From NCBI GenBank assembly GCA_004555915.1, contig SFJM01000012.1:14545-78544 (forward strand): a stretch of 64,000 bases of DNA, in the 5' to 3' direction. Each line of letters starts with the position of its first letter. Position 1 is the first letter of the stretch. This stretch comes from Clostridiales bacterium. GTDB lineage: Bacteria; Bacillota; Clostridia; Oscillospirales; Butyricicoccaceae. The notes under the pieces were generated by a model. It was not told the DNA's origin. It ran no database searches and saw only the letters and a list, made by a program, of their open reading frames with translations. Positions 15,396 through 23,680 of the stretch are shown here, piece after piece. A program made the position numbers and the translations under genes.

Positions 15396-17369
15396 ATGGA
15401 GAAGAAACCATTTTATATAACCACCCCGATTTATTATCCATCTGCCAACCTGCATATCGGACATTGCTACTGCACCGTAGCAACAGATACCATGGCACGC
15501 TTTAAGCGCCTGCAGGGACATGAGGTGATGTTCCTGACCGGCACAGATGAGCATGGCCAGAAGATTGAGGACAAGGCAAAGGAAGCAGGCGTAACACCGA
15601 AGGAATTTGTCGATAAGATTGTCAGCGGTGTCAAGGAACTGTGGAAGCTGATGAATATTTCCAATGACCGTTTTATCCGTACCACGGATGATTATCATGT
15701 GGAAGCTGTCCAGAAGATTTTTGAGCGTCTGAAAAATCAGGGCGATATCTATAAGTCTGTGTATAAGGGCAAGTATTGCAAGCCCTGTGAGTCGTTCTGG
15801 ACGGAGACCCAGCTGGTAGATGGCAAGTGTCCGGACTGCGGCCGTGAGGTTGTGGACGCAGAGGAGGAAGCATATTTCTTCCGCCTCAGCAAGTATGCGG
15901 ACCGCATTATCAAGCTGTATGAGGAGCATCCGGACTGGCTGGAGCCGGCATCCCGTGCCAATGAAATGCTGAACAACTTCATCAAGCCGGGCCTGGAGGA
16001 TACCTGCGTATCCCGCACCACCTTCTCCTGGGGCATTCCGGTAACCTCTGACCCGAAGCATGTGGTATATGTATGGATTGACGCGCTCACCAACTATATC
16101 ACCGCACTGGGCTATGAGAACGACAAGTACGATGATTTTGACAAGTTCTGGCCGGCGGATGTACATTTTGTCGGCAAGGAAATTGTACGGTTCCATTCCA
16201 TCCTGTGGCCGGCAATGCTGATGGCACTGGATGTACCGCTGCCGAAGAAGGTATATGGTCATGGCTGGCTGCTGCTGGATGGCGGCAAGATGTCCAAGTC
16301 CAAGGGCAATGTGGTTGACCCGGTATTCCTGTGTGAGCGTTACGGCGTGGATACCCTGCGGTATTTCCTGATGCGTGAGTTCCCGTTTGGCTCGGACGGC
16401 ACCTTCTCCAATGAAGCGCTGATTAACCGCATCAATGCGGATCTGGCAAATGACCTGGGCAACCTGGTTTCCCGTACCGTTTCCATGGTGGAAAAGTATT
16501 TCGGCGGTACCCTGCCGGCAGAGCAGGCTGCTGACCCGATTGATGATGAGCTGATTGCCATGGCATCCGGCCTGCGTGACAAGTATGAGGGCATTATGGA
16601 ATCCTATGCATTCCAGGACGGCCTGATTGAGATTTTCAAGGTTATTTCCCGTGCAAACAAGTATATTGATGAGACTGCTCCGTGGGTACTGGCAAAGGAT
16701 GAGGCAAACAAGCCGCGTCTGGCACGTGTCATGTACAATCTGCTGGAGACCATCCGCATTGCAGGCGTGCTGCTGACACCGTTTATGCCGGAATCCGCAG
16801 AAAAGATTCGCGTACAGATTGGTGCTGCAGAAGAACAGTACAACTGGGATACTGCGGGCGTTTATGGTACCCTGCCGGCTGATGTAACCGTATGCAAGGG
16901 CCCGGCACTGTTCCCGCGCATTGATATGAACAAGGAAATCGCATTCCTGGAAGACCGTATGGAAAAGCAGGTCAAGGAAGCGGAAAAGGCTGCCAAGAAG
17001 GCAGAAAAGGCCGCGAAGAAGGCTGCCAAGGAAGAAGCGTCGGCAGGCGTTGCCATTGGCATTGAGGATTTTGCCAAGGTGGAGCTGAAAACCGCAAAGG
17101 TTGTAGCCTGTGAGCCGGTAAAGAAGTCGGACAAGCTGCTGTGCCTGCAGGTGGAAATCGGCGAGGAAAAGCGTCAGATTGTTTCCGGTATTGCGGAATA
17201 TTATAAGCCGGAAGAGCTGGTTGGCAAGACCGTTGTGGTTGTTGCAAACCTGAAGCCGGCAAAGCTGCGCGGTGTGGAGAGCCAGGGCATGATTCTGGCG
17301 GCAGACGCACCGGAAGGCGTAAAGGTTGTATTTGTTGACGGCATTCCGTCCGGCTGCAAGATTCGATAA
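15396..17369 (+). CDS. metG: Methionyl-tRNA synthetase with tRNA-binding domain
   Basis: MetG charges tRNA-Met. The 657-residue product has the class I signatures NLHIGHCYCT and GGKMSKSKGNVVDP, and one zinc knuckle CKPCESF...CPDCGRE. A Lys/Ala/Glu-rich linker (about 520-550) leads to a C-terminal OB-fold tRNA-binding domain of the Trbp111 type (FAKVELKTAKVVACEPV, GMILAADAPEG). The ATG at 15396 follows AAAGGAAAG. No T-box leader is present in the 140-bp upstream gap. Confidence 0.98.
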   Translation: MEKKPFYITTPIYYPSANLHIGHCYCTVATDTMARFKRLQGHEVMFLTGTDEHGQKIEDKAKEAGVTPKEFVDKIVSGVKELWKLMNISNDRFIRTTDDYHVEAVQKIFERLKNQGDIYKSVYKGKYCKPCESFWTETQLVDGKCPDCGREVVDAEEEAYFFRLSKYADRIIKLYEEHPDWLEPASRANEMLNNFIKPGLEDTCVSRTTFSWGIPVTSDPKHVVYVWIDALTNYITALGYENDKYDDFDKFWPADVHFVGKEIVRFHSILWPAMLMALDVPLPKKVYGHGWLLLDGGKMSKSKGNVVDPVFLCERYGVDTLRYFLMREFPFGSDGTFSNEALINRINADLANDLGNLVSRTVSMVEKYFGGTLPAEQAADPIDDELIAMASGLRDKYEGIMESYAFQDGLIEIFKVISRANKYIDETAPWVLAKDEANKPRLARVMYNLLETIRIAGVLLTPFMPESAEKIRVQIGAAEEQYNWDTAGVYGTLPADVTVCKGPALFPRIDMNKEIAFLEDRMEKQVKEAEKAAKKAEKAAKKAAKEEASAGVAIGIEDFAKVELKTAKVVACEPVKKSDKLLCLQVEIGEEKRQIVSGIAEYYKPEELVGKTVVVVANLKPAKLRGVESQGMILAADAPEGVKVVFVDGIPSGCKIR

Positions 17370-17419
17370 GATACGCAGCAGGCGTTTTTACCAAAAGATT
17401 GGGCTGAGATCGTCGGCTT

Positions 17420-17510
17420 GTTACTGCTGACAGAATCACCGACAGGATGAGCGCAAAAGGGGACCCTTCTGGCGGGTCCCCCTTTGCAAACCCCCAGCCC
17501 ATTGTCTGGC
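17420..17510 (+). repeat. Dispersed hairpin repeat, copy 2
   Basis: Inverse-orientation match to 1957-2040. It has GTTACTGC, GACAGG, GCGCAAAAGGGGACCC, a loop TTCTGGCG, GGTCCCCCTTTGC and AAACCCCCAGCCC. It may serve as the metG terminator, although it is a repeat and not a normal one. Confidence 0.7.
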
Positions 17511-17514
17511 GTTG

Positions 17515-17554
17515 GGTGTTCAAAACGAAAAGACACCAAACGTTTTGAACACCC
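17515..17554. repeat. Perfect 14-bp inverted repeat
   Basis: GGGTGTTCAAAACG and CGTTTTGAACACCC flank a 12-nt loop, giving a very stable hairpin directly after the dispersed repeat. The following stretch, 17555-17690, holds no gene I can support. Confidence 0.75.
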
Positions 17555-17690
17555 TGGTTGCCTTTCTGCACAGAGATTTGGAGAACAAGACTGTACCGCT
17601 GATGGATACCTCAGCCAGTGCAGCTGCGGATATGGTTTTGAAATCTCTGGTTGCAATCTCCATAGAACGCATTAGGATGGTATACGTCCC

Positions 17691-17713
17691 AACCTCCCGT
17701 CGGGAGGTTTTTC
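17691..17713 (+). terminator. Terminator-like hairpin upstream of tatD
   Basis: AACCTCCCG-T-CGGGAGGTT followed by TTTC, about 25 bp before the tatD start. It could end read-through from the metG side. Confidence 0.6.
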
Positions 17714-17737
17714 TATCTACCATAAGGAGGAACACAC

Positions 17738-18529
17738 ATGCTTTTTGATACCCATGCCCATTACGATGACAGCTGGTTTGACGCGGACCGTGAGCAGCTG
17801 CTTGCGTCTATGCCGGAACACAATGTGGGGCTGATTCTGAATCCGGGCTGTACGGTGGACACCTCGGAAACCGCCATCCGGCTGGCGGAGACGTATGACT
17901 TTATGTATGCGGCTGTGGGCATCCATCCGGAATACAGCATGGGTGTGACGGAGAAGGACCTCATGCGCATCCGGGAATTGTCCGCCCATCCGAAGGTCAA
18001 AGCCATCGGGGAAATCGGACTGGATTATTATTGGGAAAAGCGTTCGCCGGAAACTACGCCGCCCCGGGAGCAGCAGAAAAAGCTGCTGCGTGCCCAGCTG
18101 GAGCTGGCGCGGGAGGTGGGACTTCCGGTAATCATTCATGACCGGGAGGCACATGAGGACTGCTTTAACATTGTCAGAGAATATGCGGATTTGAAGGGCG
18201 TGTACCATTGCTATTCCGGCAGTCTGGAAATGGCAAAAGAGATTATCAAGCTGGGCTGGTATATTTCGTTCACCGGCGTGATTACCTATGGCAGGGCCAA
18301 GAAAGCGCGCCGCATCATTGAAAACCTGCCGATGGAGCGCATGATGATTGAGACAGACAGCCCCTATCTGACCCCGGAGCCGGAACGGCTTGCGGAGCGA
18401 AAAGTGCGTAATAGCTCCCTGCTTGTCCATCGTGTGGCAGAACAGATTGCGGATTTCAAGGGCATGACGGTGGAAGAGGTGGAACGCATCACACTGGAGA
18501 ATGGCAAGAGGTTCTTTGGAATTGAGTAA
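17738..18529 (+). CDS. tatD: TatD-family metal-dependent hydrolase
   Basis: The 263-residue TIM-barrel hydrolase has the family metal sites: FDTHAHYDD at the start, AVGIHPEYS, IGEIGLDYYW, VIIHDREAHEDC, GVYHCYSGS and IETDSPYLTPEP. TatD proteins are Mg-dependent 3'-5' exonucleases acting in DNA quality control. Length is normal. The ATG follows AAGGAGGA at good spacing. It stands as a single gene between two hairpins. Confidence 0.95.
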   Translation: MLFDTHAHYDDSWFDADREQLLASMPEHNVGLILNPGCTVDTSETAIRLAETYDFMYAAVGIHPEYSMGVTEKDLMRIRELSAHPKVKAIGEIGLDYYWEKRSPETTPPREQQKKLLRAQLELAREVGLPVIIHDREAHEDCFNIVREYADLKGVYHCYSGSLEMAKEIIKLGWYISFTGVITYGRAKKARRIIENLPMERMMIETDSPYLTPEPERLAERKVRNSSLLVHRVAEQIADFKGMTVEEVERITLENGKRFFGIE

Positions 18530-18536
18530 TTTGCAA

Positions 18537-18573
18537 TAAAAAATGCCATCCGGCTTGTTCGGATGGCATTTTA
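18537..18573. terminator. Bidirectional terminator, tatD/metY
   Basis: AAAATGCCATCCG pairs with CGGATGGCATTTT around a 7-nt loop between two convergent genes. Confidence 0.9.
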
Positions 18574-18587
18574 CATGTTTTGAGGAA

Positions 18588-19862
18588 TTATGCGTTGATG
18601 GCAGCGAATGCCTGCTCCAGATCTTCGATGATATCATCAGCATTTTCCAGGCCGACCGACAGACGGACAAGGCCCGGCGTAATGCCGCAGTCAATCAGCT
18701 GCTGATCGCTGAGCTGGCGATGGGTGGAGGTAGCAGGATGCAGGATACAGCTGTGGATATCTGCCACATGAACTTCCAGAGAAACCAGCTTCAGGCTGTC
18801 GATGAATTTGGCAGCACGCTCGCGTCCGCCGGCAATGGAGAAGGAAATAACACCGCTGGTGCCTTCCGGCAGATATTTCTGGGTCAGAGGATAGTACTTG
18901 TCCGACGGCAGGCCCGGGAAGTTGATGGATTCCACATCCTTCTGCTGCTGCAGATATTCTGCTACCTTCAGGCCATTGGCGCTGTGCTGGCGGATACGGA
19001 GCGGCAGGGTCTGCAGACCCAGGTCAAGCAGGAATGCACCGGTCGGGGTCTGGCAGGTACCCAGGTCACGCATCAGCTGGACACGTGCTTTGGTGATGTA
19101 AGCTGCCGGACCAAAGGCTTCCGTGTACCGCAGGCCGTGGTAAGATTCATCCGGCTCCGTCAGTCCCGGGAATTTGCCGGAAGCAGCCCAGTCAAACTTG
19201 CCGCTGTCCACAATGACGCCGCCCATCTGGACTGCATGGCCATCCATATATTTGGTGGTGGAATGTACCACGATATCCGCGCCAAATTCGAACGGACGGC
19301 ACAGGATCGGGGTAGCGAAGGTGTTGTCCACAATCAGCGGGATGCCGTTGCTGTGTGCCAGCTCTGCCATTTTTTCAAAGTCCAGCACATGCAGCGCCGG
19401 ATTGGCAATGGTTTCACCGAATACAGCCTTGGTGTTCGGCTGGATTGCTTTCTGCAGCTCTTCCAGCGGCGCATCGCCATCCACAAAGGTGACATCAATG
19501 TCCATTTTCTTCAGGGTAACACCCAGCAGGTTGAAGGTACCGCCATACACTGCGGAAGCACATACGATATGGTCACCGGCCTGGGCAATATTCAGGGTAG
19601 CCAGCAGGGTGGCAGCCTGGCCGGAGGAGGTGCACAGTGCACCCACGCCGCCCTCCAGCGCGGCGATTTTCTTTTCTACCGCATCGGTGGTGGGGTTGCC
19701 CAGACGGGTATAGAATGCGTCACCTGCGGTCAGGTCAAACAGTGCACCGACATGCTCGGTGGAATCAAACTTGAAGGTTGTGGACTGATAGATCGGCAGC
19801 GCACGTGCACCGCCGTTTTCCGGCGCATAGCCGGCATGGATACATAATGTTTCCGGTCTCAT
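18588..19862 (-). CDS. metY: O-acetylhomoserine sulfhydrylase
   Basis: This PLP enzyme joins O-acetylhomoserine and sulfide to form homocysteine. The 424-residue length is typical of MetY and longer than cystathionine gamma-synthases (about 380). Seen motifs are PIYQSTTFKFDSTEH, SSGQAATLLATLN, VVHSTTKYMDGH with the PLP lysine, FGPAAYITKARVQLMRDLG, and HPATSTHRQL near the end. The metA product at the right end of the window would supply acetylhomoserine. The gene is single, with its own promoter. Confidence 0.95.
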   Translation of the reverse strand: MRPETLCIHAGYAPENGGARALPIYQSTTFKFDSTEHVGALFDLTAGDAFYTRLGNPTTDAVEKKIAALEGGVGALCTSSGQAATLLATLNIAQAGDHIVCASAVYGGTFNLLGVTLKKMDIDVTFVDGDAPLEELQKAIQPNTKAVFGETIANPALHVLDFEKMAELAHSNGIPLIVDNTFATPILCRPFEFGADIVVHSTTKYMDGHAVQMGGVIVDSGKFDWAASGKFPGLTEPDESYHGLRYTEAFGPAAYITKARVQLMRDLGTCQTPTGAFLLDLGLQTLPLRIRQHSANGLKVAEYLQQQKDVESINFPGLPSDKYYPLTQKYLPEGTSGVISFSIAGGRERAAKFIDSLKLVSLEVHVADIHSCILHPATSTHRQLSDQQLIDCGITPGLVRLSVGLENADDIIEDLEQAFAAINA

Positions 19863-19921
19863 AACAAAATACCTACCTTTCTACTGGGAAAACGCTTTTT
19901 TGCGTGAAAATTCATACCAAT

Positions 19922-19950
19922 ACCGTACCATACGGGGAAAATACTGTCAA
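19922..19950 (-). promoter_or_regulatory. Promoter of metY
   Basis: On the minus strand: TTGACA, 17-nt spacer, TACGGT, about 60 bp upstream of metY. The short leader has an AACGC/GCGTT-type hairpin near 19890-19903 but no S-box or T-box features. Confidence 0.6.
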
Positions 19951-19969
19951 GGGAGAAATGATTCGGGAC

Positions 19970-19998
19970 TTGCCAGAAATAACGGAAAACGGTATAAT
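19970..19998 (+). promoter_or_regulatory. Promoter of the DUF896-cca unit
   Basis: TTGCCA, 17-nt spacer, TATAAT, with a second TATAAT 12 bp downstream. It is divergent from the metY promoter. Confidence 0.7.
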
Positions 19999-20055
19999 AC
20001 ATATAATGGTGAAGTATTGGATAAAAATTGGAATAGACAGGGAGGATTCTGTGCG

Positions 20056-20280
20056 ATGAAGCAGGAGAAAATCAGCCGTATCAATGCACTGGCAAAAAAG
20101 GCAAAGGCAGAAGGGCTGACACCGGAGGAAATCACAGAACAGAAGCAGCTGCGGGACGAATATATTGCGGAATACCGTGCGAATCTCAAGGCACAGCTGG
20201 ATCATACGGTTGTCATGGATGAACATGGCAATAAGCGCCCGCTGAGAAAAAAGCCGTATAACGGGTTACGGCGCAATTAA
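20056..20280 (+). CDS. DUF896 (YnzC/UPF0291) family protein
   Basis: The 74-residue product matches the small cytosolic helical-hairpin family: QEKISRINALAKKAKAEGLT, then EEITEQKQLRDEYIAEYRAN and a basic C-terminus. A B. subtilis relative (YnzC) is SOS-linked in its operon, but the function is not settled. The ATG at 20056 has GGAGG upstream. The cca gene begins two bases after the stop. Confidence 0.85.
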   Translation: MKQEKISRINALAKKAKAEGLTPEEITEQKQLRDEYIAEYRANLKAQLDHTVVMDEHGNKRPLRKKPYNGLRRN

Positions 20281-20281
20281 C

Positions 20282-21817
20282 ATGCAGGTACAAATGAACC
20301 TGCCGGGAAGGATTGAAGCGGTACTCAGCCGTCTGGAACAGGCCGGATATGCCAGCTATGTGGTTGGCGGAGCGGTGCGGGATTGTCTGGCGGGCAGGCA
20401 GCCCCATGATTATGACCTGTGTACTGCGGCGCTTCCGCAGCAGGTGGAGGAGCTGTTTGCCGATTGCCATGTGATTGAAACCGGTTTACAGCATGGCACG
20501 GTGACCATTGTTGTGGAAGGGGAACCGGTAGAGGTAACCACCTTCCGCACGGAGGGCAGCTATTCTGACGGCAGGCGGCCGGATTCGGTTGCCTTTGTTT
20601 CGCATATTGAAGCAGATCTGGCACGGCGGGATTTTACCGTCAATGCCATGGCATACAGTCCGGTGCATGGATTATGTGACCCCTTTGGCGGTCAGCAGGA
20701 TCTGGCGCACAAACAGCTGCGCTGCGTGGGTGATCCGGATATCCGGTTACAGGAGGATGCCCTGCGCATTCTGCGGGCTTTGCGGTTTGCCGCCCAGCGT
20801 GGATATACCATTGAACCGGAGACTGCGGCGGCATTGCACCGCAACCGGGAACGGCTGGAGCATGTTTCCGCGGAACGCATTACCGCTGAGCTGATCCAGA
20901 TGGTCTGCGGTCCATATGCGGGCAGCGTCCTGATGGAGTTTTCCGACATTATTACCGGGATTTTACCGGAGCTTTCTCCGATGATTGGGTTTGAACAGCA
21001 CAATCCCCATCATAAATATGATGTATGGGAGCATTCCGTCCGTTCCATGGAGAGCATCCGTCCGGAGTGGCTGCTGCGGCTGACCATGCTGTTTCATGAT
21101 GCAGGCAAGCCGGGGACATTCAGTATGGATGAACGGGGAATCGGACATTTTTATGGGCATCCGGCGGTTTCCTATGATATCGCACAGCAGGCGGTAAAAC
21201 ATTTGCGTTTACCGGTGCAGCAGGAACAGAAGCTGCTGTATCTGGTACGGCATCATGATACGCCGCTGGGCTGTACCCTGCGCAGTGTACGCCGTAAGCT
21301 GGCAGTCCATGGGGAGGAAATATACCGCAGTCTGCTGGCTGTCAAAAAAGCGGACTGCATCGGACAGGGTACCTGCCCGCAGAATCTGACCGAGCTGCTG
21401 CAGACCGAGGAGCTGCTGGAACAGGTATTGCAGGAAAACAGCTGTCTGACACGCAAGGATCTTGCGGTCAATGGACATGACCTGATGGAATGGGGAATTT
21501 CCGGTCAGGAAATCGGACGGTATCTGTCTGAAATGCTCAACCGTGTGCTGGATAATCCTGCATGCAATACCCGGGAACAGCTGCGGGAAATTTTTGACCA
21601 GCTGCAGACACAGGAAAACCATATGGAGATGACCGTCAATGGCATGAGTGCAGGCTGCTGTGTCCGCCAGGTGAAACAGCTGTTGGAAAGCAATCCGGCT
21701 GTGACAAAGGCAGAGGTTGCACTGGACAGCGGCCGTGTGATGCTGTACGGACAGGATATACCGCTGGAGCAGGTACAGGAAGCCCTGGCAGCGGCAGGAT
21801 ATGAGGTGGCAATATGA
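20282..21817 (+). CDS. cca: CCA-adding enzyme with C-terminal HMA-like domain
   Basis: This class II tRNA nucleotidyltransferase adds or repairs the 3' CCA end. The 511-residue product has VVGGAVRDCLAGRQPHDYDL (head domain), RRDFTVNAMAYS and EDALRILRALRFAAQ. An HD-type C-domain follows (MLFHDAGKPGTF), as in bacterial Cca proteins of about 450 residues. Residues 448-511 are extra: MEMTVNGMSAGCCVRQVKQL, ending AAAGYEVAI, has the beta-alpha-beta-beta-alpha-beta layout of a heavy-metal-associated domain. The metal loop reads GMSAGCC instead of GMTCxxC. The frame is open with no internal stop, so it is a true fusion. Confidence 0.92.
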   Translation: MQVQMNLPGRIEAVLSRLEQAGYASYVVGGAVRDCLAGRQPHDYDLCTAALPQQVEELFADCHVIETGLQHGTVTIVVEGEPVEVTTFRTEGSYSDGRRPDSVAFVSHIEADLARRDFTVNAMAYSPVHGLCDPFGGQQDLAHKQLRCVGDPDIRLQEDALRILRALRFAAQRGYTIEPETAAALHRNRERLEHVSAERITAELIQMVCGPYAGSVLMEFSDIITGILPELSPMIGFEQHNPHHKYDVWEHSVRSMESIRPEWLLRLTMLFHDAGKPGTFSMDERGIGHFYGHPAVSYDIAQQAVKHLRLPVQQEQKLLYLVRHHDTPLGCTLRSVRRKLAVHGEEIYRSLLAVKKADCIGQGTCPQNLTELLQTEELLEQVLQENSCLTRKDLAVNGHDLMEWGISGQEIGRYLSEMLNRVLDNPACNTREQLREIFDQLQTQENHMEMTVNGMSAGCCVRQVKQLLESNPAVTKAEVALDSGRVMLYGQDIPLEQVQEALAAAGYEVAI

Positions 21818-22398
21818 GTTTGGATTACAGACAGATTTTTATCGACCAGTATAAAGCGCATATCACGCGCCGCGGCGCAGACCGTTTGCTGGAATGGCTG
21901 ATGGGCTCGGATTTCTTTACCGCACCTGCCTCCACACGGTTCCATGCAGCCTATGAAGGCGGGCTGGTGGAACACAGCCTGAATGTATACAAGGTGTTTA
22001 TGAAGAAACATTTTGTGGAGGGGGAAGATGACCCGGAAAGCGTTGCCATTGCCACGCTGCTGCATGATATCTGCAAGGCCGGGTTTTATGAGGTATCCTA
22101 CCGCAACCGCAAAAATGAGGCGGGCGTGTGGGAAAAGGTACCGTATTACAGCATCAATGACCGGTTTCCCTATGGACATGGGGAAAAATCCGTCTTTTTA
22201 ATTGAACGGTTCATGCGGCTGAAAAATGAAGAGGCAGTTGCCATCCGGTGGCATATGGGTGGCTTTGATGATTCCGCAAAGGCGGGCTCCTTTTCCATTG
22301 CCCATGCCTTTGAACAGTATCCGCTGGCAGTTAAGGTACATCTGTCCGATCTGGAGGCAACCTATTTATGTGAAAACCGGAATGAGGAGGCAGAATAA
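21814..22398 (+). CDS. HD-domain hydrolase
   Basis: The 194-residue product has an HD phosphohydrolase arrangement: HAAYEGGLVEHSLNVYK supplies the first His, LLHDICKAG the His-Asp pair, and RWHMGGFDD and DLEATYL later ligands. Such proteins hydrolyse nucleotides or phosphodiesters; the substrate is unknown. Its ATG overlaps the cca stop by four bases, and it overlaps yjbQ by one, indicating a tight operon. It resembles small clostridial HD proteins that follow tRNA-processing genes. Confidence 0.85.
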   Translation: MSLDYRQIFIDQYKAHITRRGADRLLEWLMGSDFFTAPASTRFHAAYEGGLVEHSLNVYKVFMKKHFVEGEDDPESVAIATLLHDICKAGFYEVSYRNRKNEAGVWEKVPYYSINDRFPYGHGEKSVFLIERFMRLKNEEAVAIRWHMGGFDDSAKAGSFSIAHAFEQYPLAVKVHLSDLEATYLCENRNEEAE

Positions 22399-22796
22399 TG
22401 CAGGCAAAACGATTTACGGTTCATACACCCCATGAGGGCTTTATCAACATCACCCGCAATGTGCAGCAGGCCATTGTGGAAAGCGGAGTAAAAAGCGGCA
22501 TTGTGGTTGTCTGGTGTTCCCATACCACAGCCGGCATTACCGTAAATGAAAATGCTGACCCGGATGTTGTCACCGATATGCTGTATGGACTGGACAAAGC
22601 CTATCCGGACAGACCGGAATTTCGTCATGCTGAGGGCAATTCCGCGGCACATCTGAAATCCTCTGCCATGGGCGTTTCCAAAACCATCCCCTTTGAGGAG
22701 GGGAAAATGCTGCTGGGCATCTGGCAGGGCATTTATTTCTGCGAGTTTGACGGCCCGCGGACACGGCATTATTATGTGAAGGTTATCGAGGGATAA
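22398..22796 (+). CDS. YjbQ (UPF0047) family protein
   Basis: The 132-residue protein has the diagnostic signature: VVVWCSHTTAGITVNENADP, then RHAEGNSAAHLKSSAMG and the end LLGIWQGIYFCEFDGPRTR. The family has a conserved His/Glu site, and some members show weak thiamine-phosphate synthase activity. The physiological role is open. The start lies in TAATG at the end of the HD gene. It is the last member of the DUF896-cca operon before an AT-rich cassette. Confidence 0.92.
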   Translation: MQAKRFTVHTPHEGFINITRNVQQAIVESGVKSGIVVVWCSHTTAGITVNENADPDVVTDMLYGLDKAYPDRPEFRHAEGNSAAHLKSSAMGVSKTIPFEEGKMLLGIWQGIYFCEFDGPRTRHYYVKVIEG

Positions 22797-22815
22797 AGGA
22801 AAAGGAGTGTTTGTT

Positions 22816-22986
22816 ATGACATTTAAAGAGATCGTAAAACAATCTAACATGACCATCAAAGAGGTTGCACAGCGATTTGACATCCCGTATAGAACCGCAC
22901 AGAATTGGAATAGTGAACAACGATCATGTGCCCCATATATTCTGAAGATGATGTGCGAAATCTTAAAGATTCCATATGTGGATTAA
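22816..22986 (+). CDS. 56-residue helix-turn-helix protein
   Basis: This short gene encodes an HTH-like protein: MTFKEIVKQSNMTIKEVAQR, then FDIPYRTAQNWNSEQRS. The FDIPYRTAQNW segment looks like the recognition helix of phage-type or Cro-like regulators. The site AAAGGAG lies 7-8 nt before the ATG. Base composition is clearly more AT-rich than the yjbQ gene 20 bp upstream. It overlaps the region just before the papain-like gene, with which it seems to form a two-gene unit, probably acquired. Confidence 0.7.
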   Translation: MTFKEIVKQSNMTIKEVAQRFDIPYRTAQNWNSEQRSCAPYILKMMCEILKIPYVD

Positions 22987-22996
22987 GAAGGTAATT

Positions 22997-23410
22997 ATGG
23001 AAAGTGTTTGGAAGCCGTATAACCCACATCCGCAAAAGAAAATCGTCGCAGACTGTGTAAAGCGTGCTGTGTGTGCTGTGACGGGATGGGATTATATGTA
23101 TGTTCAGCGCACGTTGAATCGGATTAAGCGCGATCTAATTGCACAAGGCCATACAGAGATTCAATCTTTTAAATCCCGGAAGGTAGGCATTGAGCTTTGC
23201 CGACGCATGGGATGGGAAAGGATTGGAAACGATGACGATCATGAATGTTATGAGGAGATGACAGGGGACATATTTGCGAAATCCCATCCAACTGGAAAAT
23301 ATATTCTGCAGATGCCCAATCATTGGGTAGCTTGTGTGAATGGACAACTTTGGGACACATATGATACCTCGCAGAATGGTGTAGCGTGGGCGTTTGTTGT
23401 AGAAAGGTGA
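22997..23410 (+). CDS. Putative papain-like cysteine peptidase
   Basis: The 137-residue product has the arrangement of a minimal papain-fold enzyme: a Cys before a helix (IVADCVKRAVCAVTGWDYMY), a His after a strand (YILQMPNHWVACVNG) and an Asp in the next strand (LWDTYDT). Similar small proteins occur in phages and mobile islands; this family placement is by motif only. There is no signal peptide. The ATG at 22997 follows GAAGG. It lies 10 bp after the HTH gene and shares its AT-rich composition. The substrate is unknown. Confidence 0.6.
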   Translation: MESVWKPYNPHPQKKIVADCVKRAVCAVTGWDYMYVQRTLNRIKRDLIAQGHTEIQSFKSRKVGIELCRRMGWERIGNDDDHECYEEMTGDIFAKSHPTGKYILQMPNHWVACVNGQLWDTYDTSQNGVAWAFVVER

Positions 23411-23416
23411 TGGATT

Positions 23417-23680
23417 ATGAATAAGCAGCAGACTTTTAATTACCATGAAAACATTATCCCCGACAATCAAGTGCAGAATTTTTTAAATGAACTCGGAGCA
23501 CTGCAAGGTGGCATAAAAGACTCCCGCGGGAGTCTTTTTTATATGCGAAAGAATTGGGACAAAAGGAAGGAAGACGGTAACATTGCCATAGTCCCAAATA
23601 AACGGTTTATCCCAGCCCATGCTCCCGGGTATAGAAAAAGAAATACTGCTGATAGACCCCGGCATAGGGGCTGTCCATAA
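23417..23680 (+). pseudogene. Short ORF at the end of the HTH/peptidase cassette, probably decayed
   Basis: An ATG at 23417 with AAAGGTG upstream opens MNKQQTFNYHENIIPDNQVQ, continuing to FLNELGALQGGIK. It then reads straight through a rho-independent terminator and into the antisense of the glycosylase gene. The first about 33 codons look coding and the rest does not. This fits a third cassette gene cut short. Alternatively it is a very short peptide or noise. Confidence 0.35.
23515..23540 (+). terminator. Terminator of the cassette
   Basis: AAAAGACTCCC-GC-GGGAGTCTTTTTT, a compact hairpin with T-tract. Confidence 0.85.

Noticed and set aside
17512..17748. Open frame of 78 codons between metG and tatD
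   Set aside because: It starts inside the hairpin repeat, reads through a terminator-like stem and overlaps the tatD start; no ribosome site.
19863..19960. Possible SAM riboswitch before metY
   Set aside because: The leader after the promoter is about 60 nt, too short, and has no S-box elements.
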